The notes under the pieces are model-generated. The model was not told the DNA's origin. It was given only the letters and a program-made list of their open reading frames with translations, and did no database searches. DNA of 64,000 bases from Kiritimatiellia bacterium. Lineage in GTDB: Bacteria > Verrucomicrobiota > Kiritimatiellia > RFP12 > UBA1067. This document shows, one piece after another, positions 1-11,566 of the stretch (positions are counted from its first letter, which is position 1; every line of letters starts with the position of its first letter). Location of the stretch: NCBI GenBank assembly GCA_017395505.1, contig JAFPUH010000015.1, positions 1 through 64,000 of the forward strand, read 5' to 3'. The translations under genes were made by a program, and so were the position numbers.

Positions 1-1
1 C

Positions 2-3379
<3,378 letters not shown>

Positions 3380-3383
3380 GGCT

Positions 3384-5084
3384 ATGAACGAATCTGATAC
3401 ATCAAGGCATTTCCTGCGGCAGTGGATCGAGAAGGATGTCGCCGATGGCAAGACGGGCGGCAAGGTGGTCACGCGCTTTCCGCCGGAACCGAACGGCTAC
3501 ATACACATCGGCCATGCGAAGGCCGTTTGCGTCGACTTCGGCATGGCGAAGCTTTTTGGAGGCGAATGCCACCTCAGGCTTGACGACACCAACCCCACAA
3601 AGGAGAGTGACGAGTACGCCGAGAACATAAAGAAGGACATCAACTGGCTGGGCTTCCAGTGGAGCGGCGAAGGCGACGGCAAGGAGCCAGGCTTCTACAA
3701 CGCGTCGAACATGTTCGACAAGATGTATGAGATTGCCGAGGAGTTGATTCGCCGCGGCCAGGCGTATTGCTGCAACCTTACGCAGGACGAGTGGAAGGAG
3801 TATCGCGGCGTTCCCGAGAAGCCGGGGCGTCCCTCGCCATCTCGCGACACTTCGCCGGAGCGTAACCTGCAGATCTTCCATGAGATGCGCGACGGCAAAT
3901 ATGCCGATGGCGAGTGGTGCCTCCGGGCGAAGATAGACATGGCTTCGCCGAACATACATTTCCGCGATCCGGTGATCTACCGCATCCGCCACGTATCCCA
4001 CTACCATCTTGGCGACAAGTGGTGCGTCTATCCGATGTACGACTTTGCCCACCCGATAGAGGATGCGCTTGAGGGCGTCACACACTCCATGTGTACGCTG
4101 GAGTTCGAGGTGCACCGTCCGCTTTATGATTGGGTCGTGGACCGTCTGGACGAGATGGGGCTTCTGCCTGTAAGGAACGGAGTCAAGATACGCACCCAGC
4201 AGCGCGAGTTCGCAAGGCTCAACATAACCTACACCGTAATGTCCAAGCGCCTGCTCCTTCAGCTTGTGACAGAGGGGCATGTCGACGGCTGGGATGATCC
4301 GAGAATGCCGACTGTCTGCGGAATGAGACGCCGCGGCTACACGCCTGGAGCTATTCGCGAGTTCTGCGACCGCGTTGGCGTGTCGAAGGTCGAGAGCGAG
4401 AGCGATCCTGCTCTGCTGGAGTGGTGCGTTCGCGAAGAGCTCAACAAGACGGCGACCCGCCGCATGGCTGTACTCGATCCCGTGAAGGTCGTGATCGACA
4501 ACTGGGAGGGTGGCGCGCGCGAAGTGGAGCTGCCCAACAATCCGCTGGACGAGGCTGCTGGAACTCGCAAGATTCCTTTTGGCCGCGAAGTGTGGATCGA
4601 CCGCGCCGACTTCATGGAGGTTCCCGAGAAGAAGTTCTTCCGTATGGCTCCTGGGCAGGAAGTGCGTCTTCGCGGTGCTTGCATCTTAAAGTGCACCGGT
4701 TGCGTCAAGGACGAGTCTGGCGCCGTCGTGGAGATACACGGCACATGGGATGTCGAGTCTTGGGGCGGAAACGCGGCCGACGGCCGCAAGGTGAAGGGCA
4801 CGATCCATTGGGTTGACTGTGCGACTGGCGTCAAGGCTGAGGTTCGCCTCTACGACAGGCTGTTCACGGAGAAGGATCCGCTGAAGGACGGCCCCGCCAA
4901 CTTCCTTAAGTACATGAATCCCGATTCGCTGAAGGTCGTCGCCGGCTACGTCGAGCCTGCCCTGGCCGAAGCAAAGGAAGGCGAGCGCTTCCAGTTCGAG
5001 CGCACCGGCTACTTTGTCTGCGACAGGCCGCTGGTGTTCAATCGCACGGTGACGCTCAAGGATTCCTACAAGCCGGCCAACTGA
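3384..5084 (+). CDS. glnS: Glutaminyl-tRNA synthetase
   Basis: Charges tRNA-Gln with glutamine in the cytoplasm; 566 residues, normal for bacterial GlnRS. The class I signature RFPPEPNGYIHIGHAKAV (HIGH motif) is near the N terminus and the KMSKS-type loop is TVMSKRLL. The anticodon-binding beta-barrels follow, with the typical ending in which the protein closes on RTVTLKDSYKP. The ATG at 3384 is chosen over an in-frame ATG 36 nt upstream because that one lies inside the GH2 gene and adds nothing family-like, and because GGTGAGG precedes it. Presence of GlnRS implies direct glutaminylation rather than sole reliance on GatCAB. Four bases separate it from the GH2 stop, and the fumarase genes follow directly. 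Confidence 0.96.
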   Translation: MNESDTSRHFLRQWIEKDVADGKTGGKVVTRFPPEPNGYIHIGHAKAVCVDFGMAKLFGGECHLRLDDTNPTKESDEYAENIKKDINWLGFQWSGEGDGKEPGFYNASNMFDKMYEIAEELIRRGQAYCCNLTQDEWKEYRGVPEKPGRPSPSRDTSPERNLQIFHEMRDGKYADGEWCLRAKIDMASPNIHFRDPVIYRIRHVSHYHLGDKWCVYPMYDFAHPIEDALEGVTHSMCTLEFEVHRPLYDWVVDRLDEMGLLPVRNGVKIRTQQREFARLNITYTVMSKRLLLQLVTEGHVDGWDDPRMPTVCGMRRRGYTPGAIREFCDRVGVSKVESESDPALLEWCVREELNKTATRRMAVLDPVKVVIDNWEGGAREVELPNNPLDEAAGTRKIPFGREVWIDRADFMEVPEKKFFRMAPGQEVRLRGACILKCTGCVKDESGAVVEIHGTWDVESWGGNAADGRKVKGTIHWVDCATGVKAEVRLYDRLFTEKDPLKDGPANFLKYMNPDSLKVVAGYVEPALAEAKEGERFQFERTGYFVCDRPLVFNRTVTLKDSYKPAN

Positions 5085-5087
5085 CGG

Positions 5088-5936
5088 ATGGGTATTGTCG
5101 ACAGATTGGCGGAGCTGATACGCGAGACGAGCTCTTCGCTGCCTGCGGACGTCGAATTGGCTCTTAGACGTGCTCTTCGCCGCGAGGCGAAAGGGTCGTC
5201 TTCGGCCATGGTGCTGAAGACGATTCTGGACAATGTGAAGCTTGCCCGCGAAAACGCTACCCCGCTTTGTCAGGATACCGGAACGCTGACGTTCTTTGTC
5301 GACTCCTCGCTCCGCAGAAAGGTCACGCCGGAGAAGATCAAGTCCGCTGTGGCCCTTGCGACGGAGAAGGGCTGGCTAAGGAAGAATACCATCGATTCCG
5401 TGAGCGGCAGGTCCTACGATAACAATTGCGCCGACGGCGCTCCTGTCATCCACTACGTCGAATGTGGGAAGGGCGAGCGTTCCGGAAGCGTGACTCTTAT
5501 CATGAAGGGCGGCGGCAGCGAGAACATGTCGAGGCAGTACTCTCTCCCTGATTCCGAGCTCGGAGCCGGCCGCGATCTGGCTGGCGTGCGCAAGTGCATT
5601 CTAGACGCCGTCGTAAAGGCGCAGGGTTATGGTTGTGCGCCAGGCATACTTGGCGTATGCATAGGCGGTGATCGTGCGGCAGGCTACGAGGTCGCCAAGG
5701 AGCAGCTGTTGCGGTCGCTAGACGACAAGGCCGAAGACAAGAGCCTTAGCGCCTTAGAGAGCAAGATTCTTGCCGAGGCCAATTCGCTCGGGATAGGCCC
5801 GATGGGACTAGGCGGCAAGACTACGCTGCTCAGCCTCAAGATCGCCGCCCGCCCAAGGGTTCCTGCGTCCTTCTTCGTAACGATTGCATACATGTGCTGG
5901 GCGCTTCGCCGCCGCACAATAGAGTTGTCCGCATGA
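5088..5936 (+). CDS. Class I fumarate hydratase (Fe-S hydro-lyase), alpha subunit
   Basis: Catalyses fumarate/malate interconversion with the beta subunit encoded next. The protein has the Fe-S hydro-lyase alpha fold; cysteines that fit the three [4Fe-4S] ligands are in PLCQDTGT, NNCADGAP and GYGCAPGILGVCIGG. At 282 residues it matches the split TtdA/FumA-alpha form rather than the fused enterobacterial FumA. Class I fumarases are oxygen-sensitive, which agrees with the anaerobic character of the window. The start lies three bases after glnS and the gene overlaps its partner by four bases. L-tartrate dehydratase is the main alternative; the absence of tartrate genes favours fumarase. Confidence 0.92.
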   Translation: MGIVDRLAELIRETSSSLPADVELALRRALRREAKGSSSAMVLKTILDNVKLARENATPLCQDTGTLTFFVDSSLRRKVTPEKIKSAVALATEKGWLRKNTIDSVSGRSYDNNCADGAPVIHYVECGKGERSGSVTLIMKGGGSENMSRQYSLPDSELGAGRDLAGVRKCILDAVVKAQGYGCAPGILGVCIGGDRAAGYEVAKEQLLRSLDDKAEDKSLSALESKILAEANSLGIGPMGLGGKTTLLSLKIAARPRVPASFFVTIAYMCWALRRRTIELSA

Positions 5937-6499
5937 TAGAGCTGAAGTATCCATTCTCCGAAGCTGCCGTTCGCGGTCTGAAGGCTGGTGATGCCGTTTC
6001 CATTTCAGGGCGCATCTACACCGGACGCGACAAGCTGCACAAGCACTTTGCTGACGGCGGCAGACTGCCGGTCGACTTCAAGGACGGCGCCCTTTACCAT
6101 TGTGGCCCGGTGGTCGTCGGGGAGAAGGGCGGCTACAAGGTCGTTGCGGCAGGACCTACGACGAGCGTCCGCGAGAATCCATACGAGCCTGATTTCATCG
6201 CCAAATCCGGCGTCCGCCTTATAATAGGCAAGGGCGGCATGAATGACGCGACGCTTGAGGCGATGCGCCGGTTCGGGTGCGTCTACATCCAAGCGGTTGG
6301 CGGTGCGGCCGCATTGAGCGCGGCGTCGGTAAAGTCTGTGGCGGGCGTCTCAATGCTTGAGGAGTTTGGCGCCGCCGAGGCCGTATGGCACTTCGATGTC
6401 GAGGGCTTCCTTGGCGTTGTTGCGATGGACTCCCACGGCGGCAACCTTTTTGCGGATGTCGCCAAGGCTTCCGCGAAGCGCCTTTCCGAGCTGGCCTGA
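5933..6499 (+). CDS. Class I fumarate hydratase (Fe-S hydro-lyase), beta subunit
   Basis: 188-residue beta subunit that completes the split class I fumarase. The family motif GRIYTGRDKLHK is present, followed by DGALYHCGPVV, GPTTSVRENPYE and a GKGGM loop. The ATG at 5933 overlaps the alpha-subunit stop as ATGA, showing translational coupling; a further in-frame ATG at 5894 lies inside the alpha gene and is rejected. The two genes form a clear operon, probably continuing from glnS. Tartrate dehydratase beta is the alternative annotation. Confidence 0.92.
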   Translation: MIELKYPFSEAAVRGLKAGDAVSISGRIYTGRDKLHKHFADGGRLPVDFKDGALYHCGPVVVGEKGGYKVVAAGPTTSVRENPYEPDFIAKSGVRLIIGKGGMNDATLEAMRRFGCVYIQAVGGAAALSAASVKSVAGVSMLEEFGAAEAVWHFDVEGFLGVVAMDSHGGNLFADVAKASAKRLSELA

Positions 6500-6517
6500 A
6501 ATTTTTCAGATACCCCC

Positions 6518-6547
6518 TTGCGCACACCCACCTGAATATGATATACT
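6518..6547 (+). promoter_or_regulatory. Sigma-70-type promoter of tRNA-Leu
   Basis: TTGCGC (6518-6523), an 18-bp spacer and TATACT (6542-6547) stand about 20 nt before the mature tRNA 5' end. The same TTGCGC -35 recurs at 32188 and 33592, which supports it as a genuine house -35 variant. Confidence 0.7.
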
Positions 6548-6567
6548 ATATATCGTTTTCAACACCT

Positions 6568-6652
6568 GCTCGGGTGGTGAAATTGGCAGACACGCATGCT
6601 TGAGGTGCATGTGGAGAGATCCTTGCGGGTTCGAGTCCCGCCCCGAGCACCA
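6568..6652 (+). tRNA. tRNA-Leu (anticodon GAG)
   Basis: 85-nt class II tRNA. Acceptor arms GCTCGGG (6568-6574) and CCCGAGC (6642-6648) pair perfectly, followed by discriminator A and an encoded CCA (6650-6652). The anticodon stem is CATGC/GCATG (6595-6599/6607-6611) with loop TTGAGGT and anticodon GAG at 6602-6604, reading CUC/CUU. A long variable arm follows and the T arm is GCGGG-TTCGAGT-CCCGC. The D loop region GGTGAAATTGGCAGACAC is typical of bacterial tRNA-Leu. Confidence 0.97.
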
Positions 6653-6662
6653 ATCAACAGAA

Positions 6663-6686
6663 GCCGCCCATCGAGGCGGTTTTTTT
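6663..6686 (+). terminator. Rho-independent terminator of tRNA-Leu
   Basis: Stem CCGCC (6664-6668)/GGCGG (6675-6679) followed by a run of seven T. The T run leads directly into the -10 element of the next gene, so the terminator and the next promoter touch. Confidence 0.85.
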
Positions 6687-6694
6687 GGTATAAT
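6687..6694 (+). promoter_or_regulatory. GGTATAAT -10 element of the flavodiiron gene (leaderless start)
   Basis: TATAAT at 6689-6694 preceded by TTTGG, with 10 nt between the hexamer and the ATG at 6705. No Shine-Dalgarno fits in that space, so the mRNA should begin at or within a few bases of the start codon. Confidence 0.75.
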
Positions 6695-6704
6695 ATACGA
6701 CACT

Positions 6705-7874
6705 ATGAAAATCACAGAAGATATCGCATACGTCGGGGTGAACGATCACCAGGTCGATTTGTTCGAGGGCCAGTATGTCGTGCCTAACGGCATGGCCTAC
6801 AATTCCTACATTGTCAAGGATGAGAAGACATTGGTCTTCGATACCGTAGACCAGCATTTTGGAGACGAGTGGTTCGCCAACATCAAAGCGGAGATCGGCG
6901 ACGGAAAGATCGACTATCTCGTTGTGCAGCATATGGAGCCGGACCATTCGGCCAACATCGCTGCGTTTGCGGAGCGCTATCCCGAAGCTACGATCGTCGC
7001 CAGCGTTCAGGCGTTCACGATGATGAAGAACTTCTTCGGCACCGACTACGCCGACCGCCGCCGCATCGTCTGTGAGGGCGATACGCTCAAGACCGGTCGC
7101 CATAATTTCACTTTTGTCGCGGCCCCCATGGTGCATTGGCCTGAAGTGATCGTCACGTACGATCCCACCGACAAGATACTCTTCTCCGCCGACGCCTTCG
7201 GCAAGTTCGGCGCGAATGACGTCGAAGATCCTGAGGGTTGGGACTGCGAAGCCCGCCGCTACTACATCGGAATCGTCGGCAAGTACGGCATGCAGGTGCA
7301 GGCTCTTCTCAAGAAGGCTGCGGGTCTTGAGATCAGGACGATCTGCCCGCTGCATGGTCCCATCCTCTCCAAGACGGAGGAGATAGTCCATGCCGTAATG
7401 CAGTACAACACCTGGTCGAGCTACTCGGTCGAGTCGCCTGGCATCTTGATTGCCTATACGACCGTCTACGGCCATACGAGAGCTGCGGCGCTCAAGCTCA
7501 AGGAGCTCCTCCTCGAGCGCGGCTGCCCTAAGGTGTCAGTCGCCGATCTCGCCCGCGACGACCAGCCCGAGGCCGTCGAAGATGCCTTCCGCTACGGAAA
7601 GATTGTGCTTGCGACGACGACCTACAGCATGGACATCTTCCCGTGGATGCGCCACTTCATCGACCACCTTACGGAGCGCAACTTCCAGAACCGAACCGTC
7701 GGCTTCATCGAGAACGGCTCTTGGGCGCCTAAGGCTGCTGGCATAATGCGCAAGATGCTCGAAGGCTGCAAGAACCTCACGTTCTGCCAGAATGTCGTCA
7801 CCATAAAGAGCGCGCTGAACGCCGAAAGCGAGGCGAAGCTCGCTGCTCTCGCTGACGAACTGATGACGCGGTGA
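6705..7874 (+). CDS. FprA-family A-type flavoprotein (flavodiiron protein)
   Basis: Reduces oxygen to water and/or nitric oxide to nitrous oxide as a cytoplasmic defence of anaerobes. The 389-residue protein has an N-terminal metallo-beta-lactamase domain with the diiron ligand motif HMEPDH (VVQHMEPDHS) and later His ligands in APMVHWPE and CPLHGP. A C-terminal flavodoxin domain begins near residue 247 (ILIAYTTVYGHTRAAA). There is no rubredoxin domain, so electrons must come from a separate donor. The ATG at 6705 follows the tRNA terminator and the -10 element; the long upstream open frame through the tRNA is not coding. It fits with the oxygen-labile fumarase and HydG nearby. Confidence 0.95.
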   Translation: MKITEDIAYVGVNDHQVDLFEGQYVVPNGMAYNSYIVKDEKTLVFDTVDQHFGDEWFANIKAEIGDGKIDYLVVQHMEPDHSANIAAFAERYPEATIVASVQAFTMMKNFFGTDYADRRRIVCEGDTLKTGRHNFTFVAAPMVHWPEVIVTYDPTDKILFSADAFGKFGANDVEDPEGWDCEARRYYIGIVGKYGMQVQALLKKAAGLEIRTICPLHGPILSKTEEIVHAVMQYNTWSSYSVESPGILIAYTTVYGHTRAAALKLKELLLERGCPKVSVADLARDDQPEAVEDAFRYGKIVLATTTYSMDIFPWMRHFIDHLTERNFQNRTVGFIENGSWAPKAAGIMRKMLEGCKNLTFCQNVVTIKSALNAESEAKLAALADELMTR

Positions 7875-7875
7875 A

Positions 7876-9063
7876 ATGGCGGGGCGTCCTAGAGTCGCGC
7901 CGCATGTTGCAGACCTGCCGAAGAGCGGCATACGCAAGTTCTTCGACATAGTCGCCCAATCCAGGGATATCGTGTCCCTGGGTGTGGGTGAGCCCGATTT
8001 CGATACGCCCTGGCACATTTCACGCGCCGCCGTCACTTGTCTCGAGAACGGCGGCACCCACTACACTTCGAACCTCGGAACGCCTGCTCTCAGGCAGGCG
8101 ATAGCCCGATACCTCGAGCGCCGGTTCAACGCGCAGTTTGACTGGGCGAGCGAGGTTCTTGTCACTGTAGGCGTTTCAGAGGCGATAGACCTAGCCATAA
8201 GGGCGATATGCTCGCCTGGCGACGAGGTTCTCTACCACGAGCCGTGCTTTGTCAGCTACGCCCCGACCATCCGGCTTGCGCATGCGGTGCCGGTGGCCGT
8301 CGAAACCAGGGCCGAGGATGAATTCCGGCTAACAGTCGAGGCCCTTGAGCGCCGCGTAACGCCAAAGACCCGCGCCATACTGCTGAACTTTCCGTGCAAT
8401 CCGACAGGCGCGACGCTTTCGTCGGGCGATATGGCCAGTATACTTGAGTTCGCCAAAAGGCACGATCTGATTGTCTTGGCGGATGAGGTCTACTCGGAGC
8501 TGAACTACGAGGTCGACGAAGCGCCGATTCCGTCGTTCGCCGGCTTCCCCGAAGCAAAGGATCGTGTTATCCTGCTGAACGGCTTCTCGAAGAGCTGGGC
8601 GATGACCGGCTACCGTCTGGGATATGCTTGCGGACCGCAGGACGTCATAGACGCCATGATGAAGATCCATCAGTACGGCATAATGAGCGCGCCGACGCTC
8701 TCTCAGGCTGCAGGTGTTGAGGCAATGGATCTGGGTGATAAGGATGTCGCGCGGATGAAGCGCGAGTACAATCGCCGTCGGGACTATCTCTACGAGGCAT
8801 TGAACGGCCTCGGCCTCAAGACCTTGCTGCCCAAGGGTGCATTCTACATATTCCCCGATGTCCGCCAGACTGGCATGGACGATGAGACGTTTGCCATCAG
8901 GCTTTTGAAGGATTATGGCGTAGCCTGCGTGCCGGGCAGCGCCTTCGGCTCCTGCGGAGCGGGCTTCGTGCGAATGAGCTACGCCACCTCGATGGAGAAG
9001 ATTCGCCTCGCTGTGGAGCGGCTCGGAAGGTTTCTCACTTCTTCGAAGGCGGAAGTTCGCTGA
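7876..9063 (+). CDS. Class I/II pyridoxal-phosphate aminotransferase
   Basis: 395-residue fold-type I aminotransferase, cytoplasmic. The N terminus SLGVGEPDFDTPWHIS, the NPTGA loop (LNFPCNPTGATLS), the DEVYSEL segment and the PLP lysine in GFSKSWAMTGYRLGY identify the aspartate aminotransferase superfamily (AspC/PatA-like). Substrate is not resolvable from sequence; aspartate, aromatic or alanine transamination are all possible. It starts one base after the flavodiiron stop. Its 3' end overlaps by 29 bp the convergent DRTGG gene on the other strand. Confidence 0.93.
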   Translation: MAGRPRVAPHVADLPKSGIRKFFDIVAQSRDIVSLGVGEPDFDTPWHISRAAVTCLENGGTHYTSNLGTPALRQAIARYLERRFNAQFDWASEVLVTVGVSEAIDLAIRAICSPGDEVLYHEPCFVSYAPTIRLAHAVPVAVETRAEDEFRLTVEALERRVTPKTRAILLNFPCNPTGATLSSGDMASILEFAKRHDLIVLADEVYSELNYEVDEAPIPSFAGFPEAKDRVILLNGFSKSWAMTGYRLGYACGPQDVIDAMMKIHQYGIMSAPTLSQAAGVEAMDLGDKDVARMKREYNRRRDYLYEALNGLGLKTLLPKGAFYIFPDVRQTGMDDETFAIRLLKDYGVACVPGSAFGSCGAGFVRMSYATSMEKIRLAVERLGRFLTSSKAEVR

Positions 9064-9370
9064 GCGCCAGCGAAGCCTCGTACTGCGACATAGGCGTCGT
9101 GACGATCGCCACCTCTTCGCGTCTGGCCGCTTCTGCCATGTCGTCGGGCACAGGTCTGCCGTGGCAGATCACGATAACCTCTATCCCCGCAAGCGTGCAG
9201 ACGGCGATCGTGTTAAGGTGGTTCTGTATTGTTATCAGCACCGATTCGTCGCCGCAATGCCCCATGACGTCCGAAAGAAGGTCGCTCGCGTACGCATAGT
9301 TCACCACCGCGCCCGGTTTGTCGACGGCTATTGCGCCGCCAGTCTTGTCGGCTATCTCTGCTGTTGTCAT
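9035..9370 (-). CDS. DRTGG domain protein
   Basis: 111-residue single-domain protein. The sequence TAEIADKTGGAIAV followed by two-layer alpha/beta segments (DESVLITIQNH, GIEVIVICHGRPVP, VAIVTTPMSQYEAS) matches stand-alone DRTGG proteins, which are commonly found with [FeFe]-hydrogenase genes. It lies 18 nt downstream of the PHP gene on the same strand with AAGGATCA before the ATG, so the two form an operon. A paralogue is encoded on the plus strand at 10181. A ligand-sensing role is inferred; function is not established for the family. Confidence 0.82.
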   Translation of the reverse strand: MTTAEIADKTGGAIAVDKPGAVVNYAYASDLLSDVMGHCGDESVLITIQNHLNTIAVCTLAGIEVIVICHGRPVPDDMAEAARREEVAIVTTPMSQYEASLALSELPPSKK

Positions 9371-9388
9371 TTTAGGTTGATCCTTGGG

Positions 9389-10141
9389 TTAGAACCTTGT
9401 GATCCGTGGAGAGGGTTTTGTCAGCCTGAAGGCAAACGCCCGCTTAAGCTCCGCCACCGTGAAGCGGTCGATGTCTGCTTCCGTCCACACTCTGGCGACA
9501 TCGTCCAGGTTGTGGGCGTCCGAGCTTCGCGTGACGGCGTATCCCTCCGCCCTGGGCAGCCATTCGTCGGCGTTCGCCGTGCGAGAGAGCTCGACCGCGT
9601 CGAAATACGGCGTGCCGTCCGGCGCGGATGGAATAGAGCCGAGTGAGGAGACTACTGAGAAGTTGGGTCGGTCGATATGCGCCGCTATGTAGAGCCCACC
9701 AAGTTCGTGCGCCTTTGCTGAGGTCTCGGGAATAGTGCGCCGGCAGCCCATCGCAAGTATCCTCCACTCAAGGTCTGCAATTTCGTCTTCATCTCCCTCT
9801 GCGGAAAGTATCGGCTGGTCGCCGAACGTATCCGGGTCGTTTACGCGCTTCGGCATCGCGGCATACACCCACTCCGTCATCGCCAACGCCTGCTCCGGGG
9901 TGTCGAAGATCGCCAGCGTGTGCGCTTCTTCGGCGGTCTGAACCTCCATGCCGAACAGGCACGCGAGCCCCGCCTTTCTGGCGCGGACCGCCATCGCAGG
10001 CGCATTCATCGCGGAGTTGTGGTCCGTAATTGCTATGCCACCCATGCCTGCGGCGACCGCGCGCGCAACGATTTCACCTGGCGACATTTCCAGACTGGCG
10101 CACGGGCTCAGGCACGAATGTATATGAAGATCGAATTTCAT
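9389..10141 (-). CDS. PHP domain phosphoesterase-like protein
   Basis: 250-residue polymerase/histidinol-phosphatase fold. Metal-binding motifs DLHIHSCLSPCASLEM at the N terminus and ITDHNS near residue 40 are intact, with further acidic and His residues in FGMEVQTAEE, AAHIDRP and SSDAHNL. In anaerobes this protein typically neighbours DRTGG and CBS-HATPase genes and [FeFe] hydrogenase subunits. It is the first gene of a minus-strand operon with the DRTGG gene, and starts leaderless from a TTTGGTAGAAT element 8 nt upstream. Confidence 0.88.
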   Translation of the reverse strand: MKFDLHIHSCLSPCASLEMSPGEIVARAVAAGMGGIAITDHNSAMNAPAMAVRARKAGLACLFGMEVQTAEEAHTLAIFDTPEQALAMTEWVYAAMPKRVNDPDTFGDQPILSAEGDEDEIADLEWRILAMGCRRTIPETSAKAHELGGLYIAAHIDRPNFSVVSSLGSIPSAPDGTPYFDAVELSRTANADEWLPRAEGYAVTRSSDAHNLDDVARVWTEADIDRFTVAELKRAFAFRLTKPSPRITRF

Positions 10142-10149
10142 TCGCCGCT

Positions 10150-10160
10150 ATTCTACCAAA
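10150..10160 (-). promoter_or_regulatory. TTTGGTAGAAT -10 element of the PHP gene
   Basis: On the minus strand TTTGG precedes TAGAAT (10155-10150), 8 nt from the ATG at 10141. It faces the plus-strand element at 10166, making a very compact divergent leaderless promoter pair in 39 bp. Confidence 0.62.
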
Positions 10161-10165
10161 TATGA

Positions 10166-10171
10166 TATAAT
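10166..10171 (+). promoter_or_regulatory. TATAAT -10 element of the plus-strand DRTGG gene
   Basis: TATAAT 9 nt before the ATG at 10181, without a Shine-Dalgarno sequence between them. Confidence 0.65.
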
Positions 10172-10180
10172 CTTTCCACC

Positions 10181-10522
10181 ATGAATATTGCGGATATTGT
10201 AAAGACACTTGACGGAACCCTTGTTGCGGGTGGAGATTCCGACCGCACGGTCGGGTCGATCGTTGCCAACGACCTCATGAGCGATGTGCTGCTCAACGAC
10301 GGCGAGGATATGCTGCTTCTCACCTCCCTCGCCTCCGACCAGGCGATTCGCACGGCCAATATCGTCGGCGCGATGTGCGTCGTAGTGCATAACGCGAAGC
10401 CGCTTCCCCAGACGATGTGCCAGGTTGCGGACACGCTCGGCATCCCGCTTGTCTCCTCGCCGCTTTCGAAGTACGAGAGCTGCGTGAGGATACACGATTT
10501 CCTCGAGGCCGAAAAGAAGTAA
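10181..10522 (+). CDS. DRTGG domain protein (second copy)
   Basis: 113-residue paralogue of the minus-strand DRTGG protein: both share the phrase DLLSDV/DLMSDV, a central alpha/beta core and the C-terminal segment SPLSKYES/TPMSQYEA. The DRTGG core is degenerate (VAGGDSDRTVGS). It begins an operon with the CBS-HATPase gene 12 nt downstream. As part of the hydrogenase-associated accessory group it may sense a nucleotide or redox signal; this is inference. Confidence 0.85.
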   Translation: MNIADIVKTLDGTLVAGGDSDRTVGSIVANDLMSDVLLNDGEDMLLLTSLASDQAIRTANIVGAMCVVVHNAKPLPQTMCQVADTLGIPLVSSPLSKYESCVRIHDFLEAEKK

Positions 10523-10533
10523 GGCGGCTCGCG

Positions 10534-11559
10534 ATGGCCGAAGGCTACAGCCCTAAGATTCTTACAGGCGGCGAGTCGAAGAGCGACGACGAGATACTTG
10601 CCGCCCACGACACCGTGCGCAGGGTGTCTGGCCCTGGTCTGCCCGGAGACGAGGACAGCCCTCTGGTCATAATGGAGTTGCTCCAGAGGCTTAGGGTTCG
10701 CGACGTGATGCGCGGCCATGACATTATAGCCGTATCGCGCACCGACACCATGGCGCGGGCGCAGCACCTGATGAAGCTCAATAACATATCGGGCGTGCCA
10801 GTCGTCGAGGGCAAGCGGCTATTCGGAATCATCTCCGTCAACGACATAATCAAGGCGCTTGAGGGCGGTTGGATAAATGACACCTGCCAGCAGCATATGG
10901 CGACCAACCTCGTCGTGCTCGAGGCCGACATGCCGCTAGCCTTCGCCATAAAGTTCTTCCAGAACTACACCTTTGGCCGTTTCCCGGTGCTGAACAAGGA
11001 GCGCGATCTGGTCGGTATCGTGTCGCAGCGCGACGTTACGCGTGTGCTCATGCACGAGCTAACGAACGAGATCACGAAACTCGAGGGTAAGGCGTCCGCT
11101 CCAACCGAACCCACGAGGAGTGAAGGCGCGCTGCCATACTACTCGATGCGCCAGTTCATCGTTGTGCGAAACGACCTTTCGAACGCCGGAAAAGCTGCGA
11201 ACGAGATCAAGAAGATGCTCAAGGACGCCGGAATCGACAACAAGATCGTCCGCCGCGTCGCTGTCGCCGCCTACGAACTCGAAATTAACATCTGCATACA
11301 TTCGCTCGGCGGCTCGATAACGTTCATCCTCGACACCGAGAAGGCGACCGTCATCGCGAAGGACCGCGGCCCCGGCATAAAGGACGTCGAATGGGCTTGT
11401 CAGGACGGAACTTCCACGGCGAACGACTGGATACGCTCGATGGGTTTTGGCGCGGGCATGGGTCTGGCCAACTCGAAGCGCGTTGCGGACGTATTTGACA
11501 TACAGTCGAAGATACCGTCCGGTACTACGGTGATGTGTGAATTCATGCTCAAGAAGTGA
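10534..11559 (+). CDS. CBS-pair and anti-sigma-like HATPase fusion protein
   Basis: 341-residue cytoplasmic regulator. Two CBS domains occupy roughly residues 45-175 (VRDVMRGHDIIAV; FPVLNKERDLVGIVSQRDV). A GHKL/RsbW-type ATPase follows from about residue 205, with the N box ELEINICIHSLGG and the G1/G2 region AKDRGPGIKD and GFGAGMGLANSKRVAD. It lacks a dimerisation-phosphotransfer domain, so it is not a classical histidine kinase. The CBS pair probably senses adenine nucleotides and controls the kinase-like domain. The ATG at 10534 is used because the upstream frame overlaps the DRTGG gene. Confidence 0.88.
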   Translation: MAEGYSPKILTGGESKSDDEILAAHDTVRRVSGPGLPGDEDSPLVIMELLQRLRVRDVMRGHDIIAVSRTDTMARAQHLMKLNNISGVPVVEGKRLFGIISVNDIIKALEGGWINDTCQQHMATNLVVLEADMPLAFAIKFFQNYTFGRFPVLNKERDLVGIVSQRDVTRVLMHELTNEITKLEGKASAPTEPTRSEGALPYYSMRQFIVVRNDLSNAGKAANEIKKMLKDAGIDNKIVRRVAVAAYELEINICIHSLGGSITFILDTEKATVIAKDRGPGIKDVEWACQDGTSTANDWIRSMGFGAGMGLANSKRVADVFDIQSKIPSGTTVMCEFMLKK

Positions 11560-11566
11560 GGTTGCC

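Noticed and set aside
6484-6510. Terminator after the fumarase genes (CTGAAATTTTTCAG)
   Set aside because: The inverted repeat leaves a loop of about two bases and no following T run, so it is not a credible terminator.
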